From: Bdellovibrio bacteriovorus
GTDB lineage: Bacteria; Bdellovibrionota; Bdellovibrionia; Bdellovibrionales; Bdellovibrionaceae
DNA length: 64,000 bases
NCBI RefSeq assembly: GCF_025558485.1
Contig: NZ_CP102930.1
Location: 1,798,001-1,862,000, forward strand
Direction: 5' to 3'
Made by a program: the position numbers and the translations under genes. Shown here one piece after another: positions 18,014-27,425 of the stretch; position 1 is the first letter of the stretch; every line of letters starts with the position of its first letter. Under the pieces are notes generated by a model that ran no database searches, was not told the DNA's origin, and saw only the letters and a list, made by a program, of their open reading frames with translations.

Positions 18014-20749
18014 ATGAACTACGGAAGAATCTTACTGCCCCTGGGGTTATTAGTTCTAGCAGGATGTCAGAAAAATTCGTTAGGTGAAGGTTCAGAAACG
18101 ATGGAAGCCGCTTCCGCATGTGTGGGAACAGTTTCCAAGTCCACTTCGGATGAATTAACCATTGTGGGTGAGTCAGCAGCAGAGGCCGGAAGCGCTGTCA
18201 GCTACTCCTTAAATCAGGCCGGTAACTGTATCAACGGTCAGAATGTGACCTGGAAAGCCGCTGGTTCCAATCGCCTGCGCACCAGTTCTGCCGGTGCCAC
18301 GTCGGTGTTTAAACTTGCCGGATCTTATGTTGTCACTGCTCAGGAAAAGACCTCTTCTTCTGATGCACAGGTGGCATCTATTATAACCACGGTTGTAAAT
18401 CAGGAACTGGAAGTGGCGGGGCCACAAGCCGGATTCGTTTTCAATCCGCTGCGTTTTGAATTGATTGTTCCTTCCGATGTTCAGGTCCAATCCGTGTCCT
18501 GGGACTTTGGCGATGGTTCGGCTTTGGGAACATCCAATGCCGTGGAACACGCATTTAATAACGAAGGCACTTATCAAATGAAGGTCACCGTGACTCAGGC
18601 TGATGGTAAGGTCAGCAACCTGACTCACCGGGTGAATGTTCTTATGTATATGGACGGTGCGGCTTGCGTGGAGCAACTGGCGATTTCCGGTGCCAGCGAG
18701 GCCAAGGTGAACGTGGCAACAGCCATGCACGTTTTCCTGCCGCAATGTCTGGTTGATAAAGTGGGTGCCATCCGCTGGAACTTTGGTGATGGAGGTGCGG
18801 CATCCAATCAGTCTGTGACTCACGCTTATACAGCAGTCGGCAGTTATCATGTGACGGCGACGTTGTACCTGGGCAGCAGTCAGGAACCTTGGGTGATGTT
18901 GGATCACGACATTCGCGTGATCGAGGATCTGGTGATTGATCCGGAGCCGGAAGTTCCCGTGGACCCAATGGCTTGTACCGAACAGGGTGCGACCCGTGAA
19001 TCCCAGGGCGAACTTTCCTCTGAGGAAGTGGCCTGCGGTTTGAATGGCAAGAAAACAGTTTCTTACCGCGAGCGTATCAAAGAAGAATGTAAACTTGTGG
19101 TTGAAAAACTGACCTGGGTTGAAGTTTCCCGTAACAAAGAAGTGACCAACGAAGGTGAATGTCAGGGACAATCCTGTCAGCTTCCTGATGGCAGCATCCT
19201 GCCGGATGGTGGCAGCAAAGTGATGTATTCCACATCCACTCCGGTGAACTCCTGTTCCTCTGTCAGTGAAACACGCACTTGCAGTAACGGTGTTCTGTCC
19301 GGTTCTGCGACTCACACTCAAGTAATCTGTCATGAGGGCTGCGGCAGCTTCGGTTCTCACGGTACTGTGAAAACGGGCGTGGTGACAGGCGAAGTGAAAG
19401 TTCCGTTGAAATGCTCTTTCAATGAAGAGGGCTTCTTCGATCTTTATACAGAGATTTCTGATCAGACTTGTACTGATGGCAGCATTGTAAGTTCCAACAC
19501 ACGTCAAGGCACCATGAAAGAAGCCGGTAAATGCCCGGTTTATAAATATGTTCCGACGGAGCAGTTCACAGCTTGTACGGCAGATTGTGGTGGTAAGCAG
19601 AACCGCATCTTTATCTGTGTGGATGACAAAGGCACGCAGGTGGACAATGTTCGCTGTGCCGATCAAACCATGCCGGTGGAAGAGCGTCTGTGTGATGCCA
19701 ACCCTGAAGCTGTGCGCAGTCAAAGCTCCACAACAACTTTGGAAGAAGCCAACAGTTCCTCCAAATGTCCGGCCAATCAGATTGGTGTGATCGTTAAGAC
19801 CCGCGAAGTGGTGACCACTAAAACCTTCGCTTGTATTGACCACTCCGTTCAGTTGGAAAGTGAAGTGGCGGTTCCGGGTGCCTGGGTAGAGGAAAAATAC
19901 TGCCGTGATTATGTGGCTCGCCGTTGTTCGCAGGACAGCTTGAGCAACACGGAAGCCAAAGGTCGCTATGACTGGATGGTAAAATGTCAGGATCAACTGC
20001 CTGTTATCAAAGAATTCCTGACAAGTTTTGCTGATGTGAAGGTCTCTGTCGGCGGTAAAAAAGTGGGTCTGGGCTCTTCCGGTCAGGAACTGTATGCGAC
20101 CTTCATGGATCGCGCATACAATCCTGAAAGACCATGGATCGCTCCGAAGAAATCCAATGCGCCGTGCACGATGCCAGCAACAGCTTATGTGGCAACTGTC
20201 TGCGTATCATCCTGTGCAACACCAGAACAGCAGATTTTGGCGGAAGACGTCGTTAGCAAAAAATTGAAATACATGTCCTTCATTGATGCCTTCACTCAGC
20301 AGACGGCTAATGTTGGAACCATGCAGTCCGCGGATTCTTTGAATAAGAATGCGGTTGTTAAAACGAAAGTGGATCAATGGGTGACAGAGCTGGTGGATGG
20401 CACTCACGAAATTCTGGTGTTCAAAATGAAATCCGGTCGAGAGCTGCGTGTGACCAAAAACCATCCGATTCTGGATAAGGACGGGTCGATGAAGGTGGCC
20501 GAAGAGTTCAAAGTGGGTGAGGCGCTGGTTCAAAGCGGCGGCACTTTGGACCCAATCGTGTCCATCAACGAGATCAGCTACTACGGTAAGGTGTATAATC
20601 TCTTTGTTCAGTCCAATGCACCTCATAAAAATGTGGTGCTGATCAATGGCTACCTGAATGGCACGGCGTTCTTCCAGAATGCCGGTGCGAAAGAGATGAA
20701 CAGAACCATCTTCCGTAACAACATGACTCGCGGAGTGTTTGGAAAATGA
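18014..20749 (+). CDS. PKD lipoprotein with C-terminal Hint (intein-like) domain
   Basis: A 911-residue lipoprotein (lipobox LAGC; RBS AAGGAG). Two PKD folds are marked by SWDFGDGS (about residue 161) and RWNFGDGG (about 254). A Cys-rich middle (about 315-700) has many paired Cys and thrombospondin-like CTADCGGKQNR. The end is a Hint domain: C734 in SSCATPEQQILAED, a TxxH block T814-KNHPI with H817, KVGEALV, then ISYYGKVYNLFV and NGYLNG. Hint domains self-cleave through the first Cys, as in Hedgehog and inteins, so the protein may process itself after export. About 30 residues follow the Hint fold. ATGA overlap with the next gene. Confidence 0.85.
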   Translation: MNYGRILLPLGLLVLAGCQKNSLGEGSETMEAASACVGTVSKSTSDELTIVGESAAEAGSAVSYSLNQAGNCINGQNVTWKAAGSNRLRTSSAGATSVFKLAGSYVVTAQEKTSSSDAQVASIITTVVNQELEVAGPQAGFVFNPLRFELIVPSDVQVQSVSWDFGDGSALGTSNAVEHAFNNEGTYQMKVTVTQADGKVSNLTHRVNVLMYMDGAACVEQLAISGASEAKVNVATAMHVFLPQCLVDKVGAIRWNFGDGGAASNQSVTHAYTAVGSYHVTATLYLGSSQEPWVMLDHDIRVIEDLVIDPEPEVPVDPMACTEQGATRESQGELSSEEVACGLNGKKTVSYRERIKEECKLVVEKLTWVEVSRNKEVTNEGECQGQSCQLPDGSILPDGGSKVMYSTSTPVNSCSSVSETRTCSNGVLSGSATHTQVICHEGCGSFGSHGTVKTGVVTGEVKVPLKCSFNEEGFFDLYTEISDQTCTDGSIVSSNTRQGTMKEAGKCPVYKYVPTEQFTACTADCGGKQNRIFICVDDKGTQVDNVRCADQTMPVEERLCDANPEAVRSQSSTTTLEEANSSSKCPANQIGVIVKTREVVTTKTFACIDHSVQLESEVAVPGAWVEEKYCRDYVARRCSQDSLSNTEAKGRYDWMVKCQDQLPVIKEFLTSFADVKVSVGGKKVGLGSSGQELYATFMDRAYNPERPWIAPKKSNAPCTMPATAYVATVCVSSCATPEQQILAEDVVSKKLKYMSFIDAFTQQTANVGTMQSADSLNKNAVVKTKVDQWVTELVDGTHEILVFKMKSGRELRVTKNHPILDKDGSMKVAEEFKVGEALVQSGGTLDPIVSINEISYYGKVYNLFVQSNAPHKNVVLINGYLNGTAFFQNAGAKEMNRTIFRNNMTRGVFGK

Positions 20750-21468
20750 GAACAAGAACGCTGATTATCCTGTCGGTGTCCCTGACGTGTGTGGGTATTG
20801 GTTTGACCATGTACTCGAATTCACGAAAAGCCCCCGAATCGGAGTCCCAAGCGACTCCGGTTCGCGAGGAGGCACCGGCAGTCAGTCCGATTGAGAATGA
20901 AAAAGAACAGGCCGTGGCTGCGGGGGAAATAAAAACTCCCGCGGCTGGCGTTGCCAAACCTGAAATCATCGCGGTGTGGAAAGATTATAAATACAGCCGG
21001 GATTTGCAGAAGTACACGGATCTGGGAAAAAAGGCCATCTTGCTGGAACCCGATAAGCTGGTAAAACGCCGTCTGTTGAAGGATGAAAATTTCCTGCGCA
21101 GTCTGGAAACCCTGATGAAGACCGCGCCGGTGGACGAAGCTTCACAGGCCATGCAAAACTCCGCACTGGATTTTGTTTTTGAGTCTTTGAACACGGATAT
21201 GCGTCAGGTTGCCATTGAGGTTCTGAAAAATGTGGTTGCAGATCCCACCGTGGAAAACACGGCGGTGAATGAAATGGATCGCAAGGTTCTGGCGGGAGTG
21301 AAAGCCGAGGCGCTGTATCAGTGGTCAGCCGTGGACCCTTCCGCAGAAAGAAGCATCAACGGCCTGTTGCCGGGCCCGGTTAGTGAAAAGATCTGGGTGA
21401 ACGTCAAAAAGCAACAGGACAGCAATCTGGGGGAATCAGCAATGCTGCAAGCTTCCCAGCAGCAGTAA
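20746..21468 (+). CDS. membrane-anchored helical protein, unknown
   Basis: A 240-residue protein with one N-terminal membrane helix (TLIILSVSLTCVGIGLTMYS), a Pro/Glu-rich linker (30-70) and a helical domain. No known motif was recognised. Its ATG overlaps the stop of the Hint lipoprotein gene (ATGA), so the two proteins are probably made together and may interact across the periplasm, one anchored in the inner and one in the outer membrane. This is inference from linkage alone. Confidence 0.7.
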   Translation: MRTRTLIILSVSLTCVGIGLTMYSNSRKAPESESQATPVREEAPAVSPIENEKEQAVAAGEIKTPAAGVAKPEIIAVWKDYKYSRDLQKYTDLGKKAILLEPDKLVKRRLLKDENFLRSLETLMKTAPVDEASQAMQNSALDFVFESLNTDMRQVAIEVLKNVVADPTVENTAVNEMDRKVLAGVKAEALYQWSAVDPSAERSINGLLPGPVSEKIWVNVKKQQDSNLGESAMLQASQQQ

Positions 21469-21471
21469 TTC

Positions 21472-22203
21472 TTAACGAACCCCTGCCGGTGTATTGGGAG
21501 CTGCCGGAGCCGGGGGCGCCGTCCGTTGTGGCGCTTTCAAATTCAAGCCTTTGATTTTTTCAATAACGGCTTTTCCCCAGTTGGCCGAATCACCCGGGCC
21601 ATAGTGAATTCCATCAGACTTTCCAGAAGGGTATTGGGTCAGCTTGGTAGAGTCGATAAAATGGCATTGATTCTTGTCGGCCAGAGCTTTGATCGTCGCC
21701 ACCCCACTTTGCAGGTTTTTGCTAAACGGTGTCTTGGCCAGATCCGGAGGCCCCACCCAGACACATTCAGAGCCTTGTGCGCGGATGGCTTTCATCATGC
21801 TTTCGATATGCTTCTTTTCAGAATTGATATTCCCGGTGCTGCCCAGGATATTCGTGCCCAGGGTGATCACTGTCAGTTGAGGGCGCAGACTTTTCAGCTC
21901 GGCATTGAAAGAGGGCAGCTTGTGACTTTTCACGCGGGTTTCGCGGTCGGCGGCATTTTTCTTCCAGAAGCCACAGTTGGTGGATTTAAAGTTGGCGGAC
22001 GTTGTTGTCCATGTTGACGGCGAGGACCCGCAACTGGAAAAGGAAGTCACCTGTTTGGCTGTGGCGCGAAAATGAGAATCCAAAACCTCGCCGTATTTGC
22101 CATAAGCATGGGAATCGCCCAGCAGCAGAACCCGGTCCAAGGATTCCGCGAAAGCGGGGATGGCGATGAAAGTCAAAAGTCCCAGTAGCAGATTTTTTTT
22201 CAT
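21472..22203 (-). CDS. exported SGNH-fold hydrolase
   Basis: A 243-residue protein with a cleavable signal (AIPAFA). SGNH blocks: LLGDSHA (Ser nucleophile, block I), a Gly in SSCGSSPS (block II), LGTN (block III Asn) and DGIHYGP (block V, Asp and His). The fold serves acyl esterases and acetyl hydrolases acting on envelope sugars or lipids; the substrate is not readable. The tail is Pro/Ala rich. Eleven nt follow the upstream barrel gene, so it ends an operon beginning with the phospholipase D gene. Convergent with 20746-21468. Confidence 0.82.
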   Translation of the reverse strand: MKKNLLLGLLTFIAIPAFAESLDRVLLLGDSHAYGKYGEVLDSHFRATAKQVTSFSSCGSSPSTWTTTSANFKSTNCGFWKKNAADRETRVKSHKLPSFNAELKSLRPQLTVITLGTNILGSTGNINSEKKHIESMMKAIRAQGSECVWVGPPDLAKTPFSKNLQSGVATIKALADKNQCHFIDSTKLTQYPSGKSDGIHYGPGDSANWGKAVIEKIKGLNLKAPQRTAPPAPAAPNTPAGVR

Positions 22204-22214
22204 GAAAGGTCCTT

Positions 22215-23993
22215 TTAGAATTTCCAGAACAAACTTGTTCCCAAACCGATTTGCATTTCTTCTTTGGCCGCCGCCGGATCGAATTTATATTCATTCAGAT
22301 CCAGTCCATAACGCCAGAACCACTGATTGGAAAGCTGCACGTAGGCCTGTGCCTTTAGAACATAGGCGGACTTGATTTTAAAATCACTTCCGGAAGATCC
22401 GGCGTAATACTGCAACTTCAGCTCAGACCAGTCCATCAGGGATTTGAACCAGCGATGGGGCTTATTGATCAGGAAGGCTCCGACCCCGAACGCATTGGCA
22501 CTGGCGCTTTCCCCCTGAATCATCTGCAGAGGCAGAGACAGACCCCATGAAGCATCGACCAGATTAAAGCCCTCGTGCGCGCGCCACAAAAGTTCCACCG
22601 TGGTCAAATCCACCTTGGCATAGTCGTCATTTTCCATCAGCTGTTGCTGACGTTCCAAAGCCAGTCCCCAGTGGAAACGGGACCAGTCCGCATTGATCCA
22701 CATAAAGTTCTCAATCCACCATTGGAATTCCAAAGTGCCATAGGCCACACCGGCCGGAGTTTGATAGCGTCCCCCCAAACCCAGTCCAAACGGCTGACCA
22801 CGGAAAACATCATTACCCACGACAAAGTTATGTCCGTCCGCTGCAACATTCAGATAACGGCGGTTTTCCACACCGGCCGGAATATCCTGAACAGTCCATA
22901 CGAACTGATTTTTTCTGGACATCTCAAGGTGGGCCTCTTTATCACTTTCCGGAACTTTGACGGCGACTCCGGCAGGGGCCACACCATTAAAGCTCAGTGA
23001 CGAGGAATAAGTCCTGACTGCGGAACGGGATGACAGGTAGGGACGGTTTTTTTCCCGTGGCAATTGACCCCGGATATAGAACTCCTGTCGCATCGGGATG
23101 TCGCCATCGCCCTTCAGGAAAAGAACGGGGCGGGATTTTGGAAGTGAAATCTGCCATTCGGTTTCCGAGATCTTTTTAACCTTCTTCTCATCGACCGGCT
23201 CCGCTCCGGAGGCGGTCAGAATCAGGCGTTCGTTGTCATCAGAAACCACGATGTCTTTGAAATCGACATCTTTCTTGCGGGTTTCAATTTCCAGAAAAGC
23301 CCCGCTGCGAGTGGCGGCTCTGAAGGCGACGTTTTCGCTGCGGTCATTCAGATAGATGATCCCCTGATTGCCCACCACCTTGCCGTTAATTTCGATCTGC
23401 GCGGGCTTCTTGGTGCTGGAACGGGATTTGACCAGCATCTGGCCCTGCTGAGAACTCAGATAAAGTTCATTCGAGCACAGGTACAGTCGCGTTTCTTCGC
23501 TTTCACGATAAATGCAGAAAACCATAAAGGGCAGATACTTCATGTCGTCAACCAAAGAGGTTTCGACCTCGTCCACGACAAAGTCCGCTTTTTCCGAACG
23601 CAGACCTTCTTCGTCATTGCTGACGCCGGCGGCAGAGATTTTAACGTTGTCCTTGTTCAGGACCGCATTGAAGATGGCTTTGCCGGAATTGTTTTTAATT
23701 GCCAGTTCGCCTTCCTTGATAAGACCCGCAGGCCAGGTGAAGCGAATGCGATAGGCACCTTTTTTTTCCGTAGAAGGTTCAATCTGAAAGGTCACTTCGG
23801 TGGTATCAATCAGAATATCGCCGACTTTCAGACGGTCTTCATCCATCAGCGTATATTCAAAACGTTGTGGAAGAACCTGCAAATTATTTTTATCCGCCTG
23901 GAAATACAAAGGCTTTAATTTGCTGGAACGGGTTTGTGCCAAAGATGCGGTCGTGGAAAGCATGCACAGCAAAGAGAGCAAAAACAGTTTCAT
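22215..23993 (-). CDS. outer-membrane beta-barrel with large N-terminal domain
   Basis: A 592-residue exported protein (signal MKLFLLSLLCMLSTTASLAQ). The first 350 residues are periplasmic-type beta-rich sequence; the last 220 have alternating Trp/Tyr strands and end in SLFWKF, the terminal Phe of a BAM substrate. Family unknown. Its ATG shares one base with the stop of the P-loop gene (TAATG), so they are coupled. Confidence 0.75.
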   Translation of the reverse strand: MKLFLLSLLCMLSTTASLAQTRSSKLKPLYFQADKNNLQVLPQRFEYTLMDEDRLKVGDILIDTTEVTFQIEPSTEKKGAYRIRFTWPAGLIKEGELAIKNNSGKAIFNAVLNKDNVKISAAGVSNDEEGLRSEKADFVVDEVETSLVDDMKYLPFMVFCIYRESEETRLYLCSNELYLSSQQGQMLVKSRSSTKKPAQIEINGKVVGNQGIIYLNDRSENVAFRAATRSGAFLEIETRKKDVDFKDIVVSDDNERLILTASGAEPVDEKKVKKISETEWQISLPKSRPVLFLKGDGDIPMRQEFYIRGQLPREKNRPYLSSRSAVRTYSSSLSFNGVAPAGVAVKVPESDKEAHLEMSRKNQFVWTVQDIPAGVENRRYLNVAADGHNFVVGNDVFRGQPFGLGLGGRYQTPAGVAYGTLEFQWWIENFMWINADWSRFHWGLALERQQQLMENDDYAKVDLTTVELLWRAHEGFNLVDASWGLSLPLQMIQGESASANAFGVGAFLINKPHRWFKSLMDWSELKLQYYAGSSGSDFKIKSAYVLKAQAYVQLSNQWFWRYGLDLNEYKFDPAAAKEEMQIGLGTSLFWKF

Positions 23994-24598
23994 TACAAAA
24001 GCTCCTTTTTGATTTCTTCCGCACTTTTGTGGGCCATGATGGCGCGAATAACGGCCAAAGAAGTCGTCATTTTGGAAAGGAAATCCTCGTTGTGAGTGAT
24101 CACCACGCGACGAGGGTGACCATTCCAGGCATCCTTGATACGGCTGTTTAAATCCCAGGCTTCCTGAAAAGTTTCTGTGCGGATTGGATTGGAAGCGTCA
24201 TAGTAATCTGCTGAAGCGGTGTCGAGATGAATCACCCAGTCGTAGCGTGCCAGTTCCTTTTCCTTGGTGGTGTTCAGGGCAGTGAAGAAGTCCACCGGTG
24301 CGGAACTGGGCCAGTAGGCGGCACTGTCCAAAGAGCCACGGTCACAAACGATCAGATTTTTCTGACTGACATAAGAAATCATCGCTTCAAGTTCAAACTG
24401 CGTGGCATAGATCGCGCGCTGGGCATGGACCACGGTTTGGGGGTCTTTGTAACGCGGAAAACCACCGCGATACAGAATACTGGCGGCCTCAGGAACGATG
24501 GCACAACGCTGGCCCAGCTCTTTTTTCAGAGCTTCGATAAGTGTTGTTTTTCCCCCTGAAGGGCCCCCGGTGATAGCGACTTTAACTGATGAATCCAT
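23993..24598 (-). CDS. AAA_28/NadR-like P-loop ATPase or kinase
   Basis: A 201-residue cytoplasmic protein. The ATG at 24598 was chosen since residue 8 onward is the strand to a Walker A motif ITGGPSGGKTT. PEAAS after the first helix, and LIVCDRGSLDSAAYW as the Walker B strand, match the AAA_28 group, which includes NadR-type nucleoside kinases. The substrate is unknown. It lies between a phospholipase D homologue and a barrel gene. Confidence 0.8.
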   Translation of the reverse strand: MDSSVKVAITGGPSGGKTTLIEALKKELGQRCAIVPEAASILYRGGFPRYKDPQTVVHAQRAIYATQFELEAMISYVSQKNLIVCDRGSLDSAAYWPSSAPVDFFTALNTTKEKELARYDWVIHLDTASADYYDASNPIRTETFQEAWDLNSRIKDAWNGHPRRVVITHNEDFLSKMTTSLAVIRAIMAHKSAEEIKKELL

Positions 24599-24648
24599 AT
24601 CACTATGGTCCCCAATAACCGGGCATGAGGTCAAAATAAAAAACTGTT

Positions 24649-25791
24649 TCAGAGCATGTAACGCAGTCTGAAGGCAATTTTGTACAGAATTCGTGTCAGC
24701 CAGGAAGGAGCGGCGAAATCTTTCTCTGAAACGGCATTGGAATGACTGACATCTGTTTGCCATTGGGTCAGCATGCTGTGAAGGCTGGCGTGGTCGTTCA
24801 AAATGGCTTCGACCTCCAGGTCATGAATAAAGCTGCGGTGATTCAGGTTGAAAGAACCAATGAAAACCTCGTCGTCGATGATCATGGTTTTGGCGTGCAG
24901 AATGGACTTCTGATACTCGAAAATCGGAATTCGACGCTGTAACAGAAAGCGGACAATATAAAAAGCCGCCCACTTGACCAATGGCACGTCGGATTTTCCG
25001 GGGATCAGCAGTTGCACATCAACCCCGCGTCGGGAGGCCTTCATCAGGGCTCGCAGCAGGGATCTTCGCGGCAGAAAATAGGCCGTGGTCAGATAGACCC
25101 GCGACCGGGCATGGGTCAGACGGCGCAGCAGATCGCGATACAGTTTGCGGCGCAGTCGTTGGGTGGTGTTCAGGCGCAATACTTCTTTGGCGGGGTCTTC
25201 GTTCAGCTTCCAGCGTCCCACCCAGCTTAGCAGGCCTTTCATGAAGGTGCGCAAATAGGAAATCTGAAAAGCCAGCACCAGTCGTTTGACAGGTTCACCC
25301 TCCACCCAAACGCCGGTGTCGCGCCACGCGTTTTCGCCAACGAAGCTTGCGCAGTGAACTTGAGTGAAGTTCAAACTGCCAAGATAGGCGCGGGTTTCAT
25401 CAATGATGGTGATCTTGCGGTGGGTTCGACGGTTGACCCGGCGAAACAGCAAAGAACCGCGCACAGAATATTTCAGAACAAACTGATGGGCCCACAGCAA
25501 GGGATAAGGCAGCGGGTGAAACACGCGCAGCTCCAGTCCATTTTCGGTGCAGAAGCGATCCAAAAACGGGATCGAGGTATAAGATCCAAAGCCATCAACC
25601 ACCAGCTTCACCGTGCAGCCGCGTTCCCGGGCATTTTTCAATTCGGCAAGAATGGTTTTGGTCAGTTTGTCTTCTGCAAAGATGTAGGATTCAATAGTGA
25701 CGCTGCGACGAGCCTGTCTTATATCTTGAGTGAGACTATGGAAGTAGTCGTCACCGTTGTAGAATATTTGAGCTTGGCTCCATGACTCCAT
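24649..25791 (-). CDS. phospholipase D family, cardiolipin synthase-like
   Basis: A 380-residue protein with two HKD motifs: HRKITIIDETRAYLGSLNF and HAKTMIIDDEVFIGSFNLN. The pair defines PLD-type cardiolipin synthases (ClsB-like length), which join two phosphatidylglycerols. There is no N-terminal membrane helix, as in ClsB rather than ClsA. Start set at the ATG at 25791. First gene of the minus-strand run to 21472, divergent from 25861. Confidence 0.85.
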   Translation of the reverse strand: MESWSQAQIFYNGDDYFHSLTQDIRQARRSVTIESYIFAEDKLTKTILAELKNARERGCTVKLVVDGFGSYTSIPFLDRFCTENGLELRVFHPLPYPLLWAHQFVLKYSVRGSLLFRRVNRRTHRKITIIDETRAYLGSLNFTQVHCASFVGENAWRDTGVWVEGEPVKRLVLAFQISYLRTFMKGLLSWVGRWKLNEDPAKEVLRLNTTQRLRRKLYRDLLRRLTHARSRVYLTTAYFLPRRSLLRALMKASRRGVDVQLLIPGKSDVPLVKWAAFYIVRFLLQRRIPIFEYQKSILHAKTMIIDDEVFIGSFNLNHRSFIHDLEVEAILNDHASLHSMLTQWQTDVSHSNAVSEKDFAAPSWLTRILYKIAFRLRYML

Positions 25792-25860
25792 ATGTCGCAA
25801 TTGTTCAATAATTTATTAAAAAAGTCGACAGCAAAGCGCGGGGGAGGGCACACTCACTTT

Positions 25861-26577
25861 ATGGCATTAAGCAACATAAATAATCTGAAGAGAGTTCTGG
25901 TCGGTGGCCTTTTGACGTTGGGGTTCTGCGGAGCAACATGGGCTCATGCGGCTCTTCCATCTGCGAAGACGACGGTGATCTATTTTGGACAAAACAAAGC
26001 GGAAGACTTTGAATTGAAGGTGAAGCCTGTTTTTGCTGACTTTGTGAAGTCCTGCAAAAGCTGTGAGATCCTGAACTATACCCCTTATACAAAAACCGGT
26101 GAAGTGGATATGGAATCCCTGCAAGAGCGCGTGGAATCCCTGCCGGATGGTACCAGTTTCGTATTTTTTGATTTCAACATGAAAACCAACGACACCAATA
26201 AAGAGTTGGTGGATGTTCTGAATAAAAAGGCCGATTCCGGTCTGGTGATTGTCGGTGCAGCCGGAGGCCCGCGCGCCTCTGAAGCTTCCAGTCCGTTAAG
26301 CCGTACCATCCTGGGGCAGATTCATGGCGCTTTGATTATTGGTGAACTGGGTGAAAGAGACCGTCTGTTCCCGGTGATTGGTTTCTATGGTCCGGAGATG
26401 TTAACCGCTTTGCGCGCGCCCAGAGATTTGGTTGGACAGGGCTACAGCCCGCTGATCTTTACCGCGAATCTGGCCAGCAATTGGCAAAAGCGTTCTTCTT
26501 CCGAATGGGTTGAACACTTCCGTATGAAGAAAATGAAAACCCGCAAGCTATGGTTGGACTTGGGTGATTTGTTCTAA
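25861..26577 (+). CDS. exported protein, unknown function
   Basis: A 238-residue protein with a clear signal peptide (n-region NNLKR, hydrophobic core, cut near AWAHA-A). A ggggaggg stretch lies 12 bases before the ATG; an in-frame ATG at 25792 would add a Lys/Gly-rich leader and is less likely. The mature part alternates strands and helices (TTVIYFGQ, SFVFFDFNM, SGLVIVGAAGG, ALIIGELGE), like a Rossmann-type alpha/beta fold. One Cys pair, CKSC. No family recognised. Stop lies 3 nt from the convergent metallo-hydrolase stop. Confidence 0.72.
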   Translation: MALSNINNLKRVLVGGLLTLGFCGATWAHAALPSAKTTVIYFGQNKAEDFELKVKPVFADFVKSCKSCEILNYTPYTKTGEVDMESLQERVESLPDGTSFVFFDFNMKTNDTNKELVDVLNKKADSGLVIVGAAGGPRASEASSPLSRTILGQIHGALIIGELGERDRLFPVIGFYGPEMLTALRAPRDLVGQGYSPLIFTANLASNWQKRSSSEWVEHFRMKKMKTRKLWLDLGDLF

Positions 26578-26580
26578 AAA

Positions 26581-27423
26581 TTAGCGTCCTGGAAACAAGA
26601 CCACACGATCCCGGTATTCTGCCGGGATTTTTTGTTTCAGAAGGTGCAAGGCTTCTCTGTCGGAATATCTGCTGGACGCATGAATCAAAACAATCTTTTC
26701 GCTTTCGATGTCCTTAAGGCGCGGAACGATTTCGTCAATATGGGTGTGGCCCCAGGTGCGCGCATGTTCGATGCTTTTCTTTTCATCCAGATAGGTGGCT
26801 TCCAAAAATAAAATCCTGGACTGGCGAATCCACGGGCGGGAATCCAGAAACTCAATCTGGGTGTCTCCGGTAAAGCTGACCACTGGGATGTGGGAAACCT
26901 CGTTGACCTCAATGCCCTGACGGCGCAGATCCACGATTTCCTCTTGCGTGTAACCCAGATAGTCTTTTTTTAGTTTTTTATGAATCTCAAAAAGAGTGTA
27001 ACCGTAGGACTCAATGCGATGGGTGGTCGGGAAGACCTTGATATAGCATTGGGCATTCAGGGGGATTTCGTCATCGGCCTGGACTGCCACAAACTCGTAG
27101 TTGTATTGATGGTCTTCGATCTTTTCCCAGATCTTCATGATTTGATCCAGTGGCTCCACCAAAGACCCCGGCATATAGAACTTGCCCGGAGGCTGCGAAG
27201 TCATGGCTTTTTGCGAGATGATGTAAGGAATCCCAGCCGCATGATCAAGATGGCCATGAGAGATAAAGAACTGCTTTAAGTTTAAAAGAAACGGGTAGCC
27301 CTGAGCCACGTCGAAGCTCAAAGAGAGTTCGGGCATGGAAATCGCTGTACGGATACCCGACAGCGACAGCCCATGGAATTTATATTTGCTGTGATTCCAG
27401 CTCTCTCCGGCTTGAACTGACAT
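26581..27423 (-). CDS. metallo-beta-lactamase fold hydrolase, RNase Z-like
   Basis: A 280-residue protein with the metal motif ISHGHLDHAAG (HxHxDH), further His in TTHRIESYGY, Asp in SFTGDTQIE, and a late WGHTHIDE. The order and the second-shell motif resemble tRNase Z/RNase Z-like proteins; the flexible arm is not evident, so a different phosphodiester or small-molecule substrate is also possible. Starts two nt after the upstream gene stop. The first residues are cytoplasmic in style. Confidence 0.82.
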   Translation of the reverse strand: MSVQAGESWNHSKYKFHGLSLSGIRTAISMPELSLSFDVAQGYPFLLNLKQFFISHGHLDHAAGIPYIISQKAMTSQPPGKFYMPGSLVEPLDQIMKIWEKIEDHQYNYEFVAVQADDEIPLNAQCYIKVFPTTHRIESYGYTLFEIHKKLKKDYLGYTQEEIVDLRRQGIEVNEVSHIPVVSFTGDTQIEFLDSRPWIRQSRILFLEATYLDEKKSIEHARTWGHTHIDEIVPRLKDIESEKIVLIHASSRYSDREALHLLKQKIPAEYRDRVVLFPGR

Positions 27424-27425
27424 AA

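Noticed and set aside
18209..19996. 595-codon open frame antisense to the PKD/Hint lipoprotein gene
   Set aside because: His/Phe/Arg-rich composition with no motif, fully opposite a well supported gene; a by-product of codon bias.
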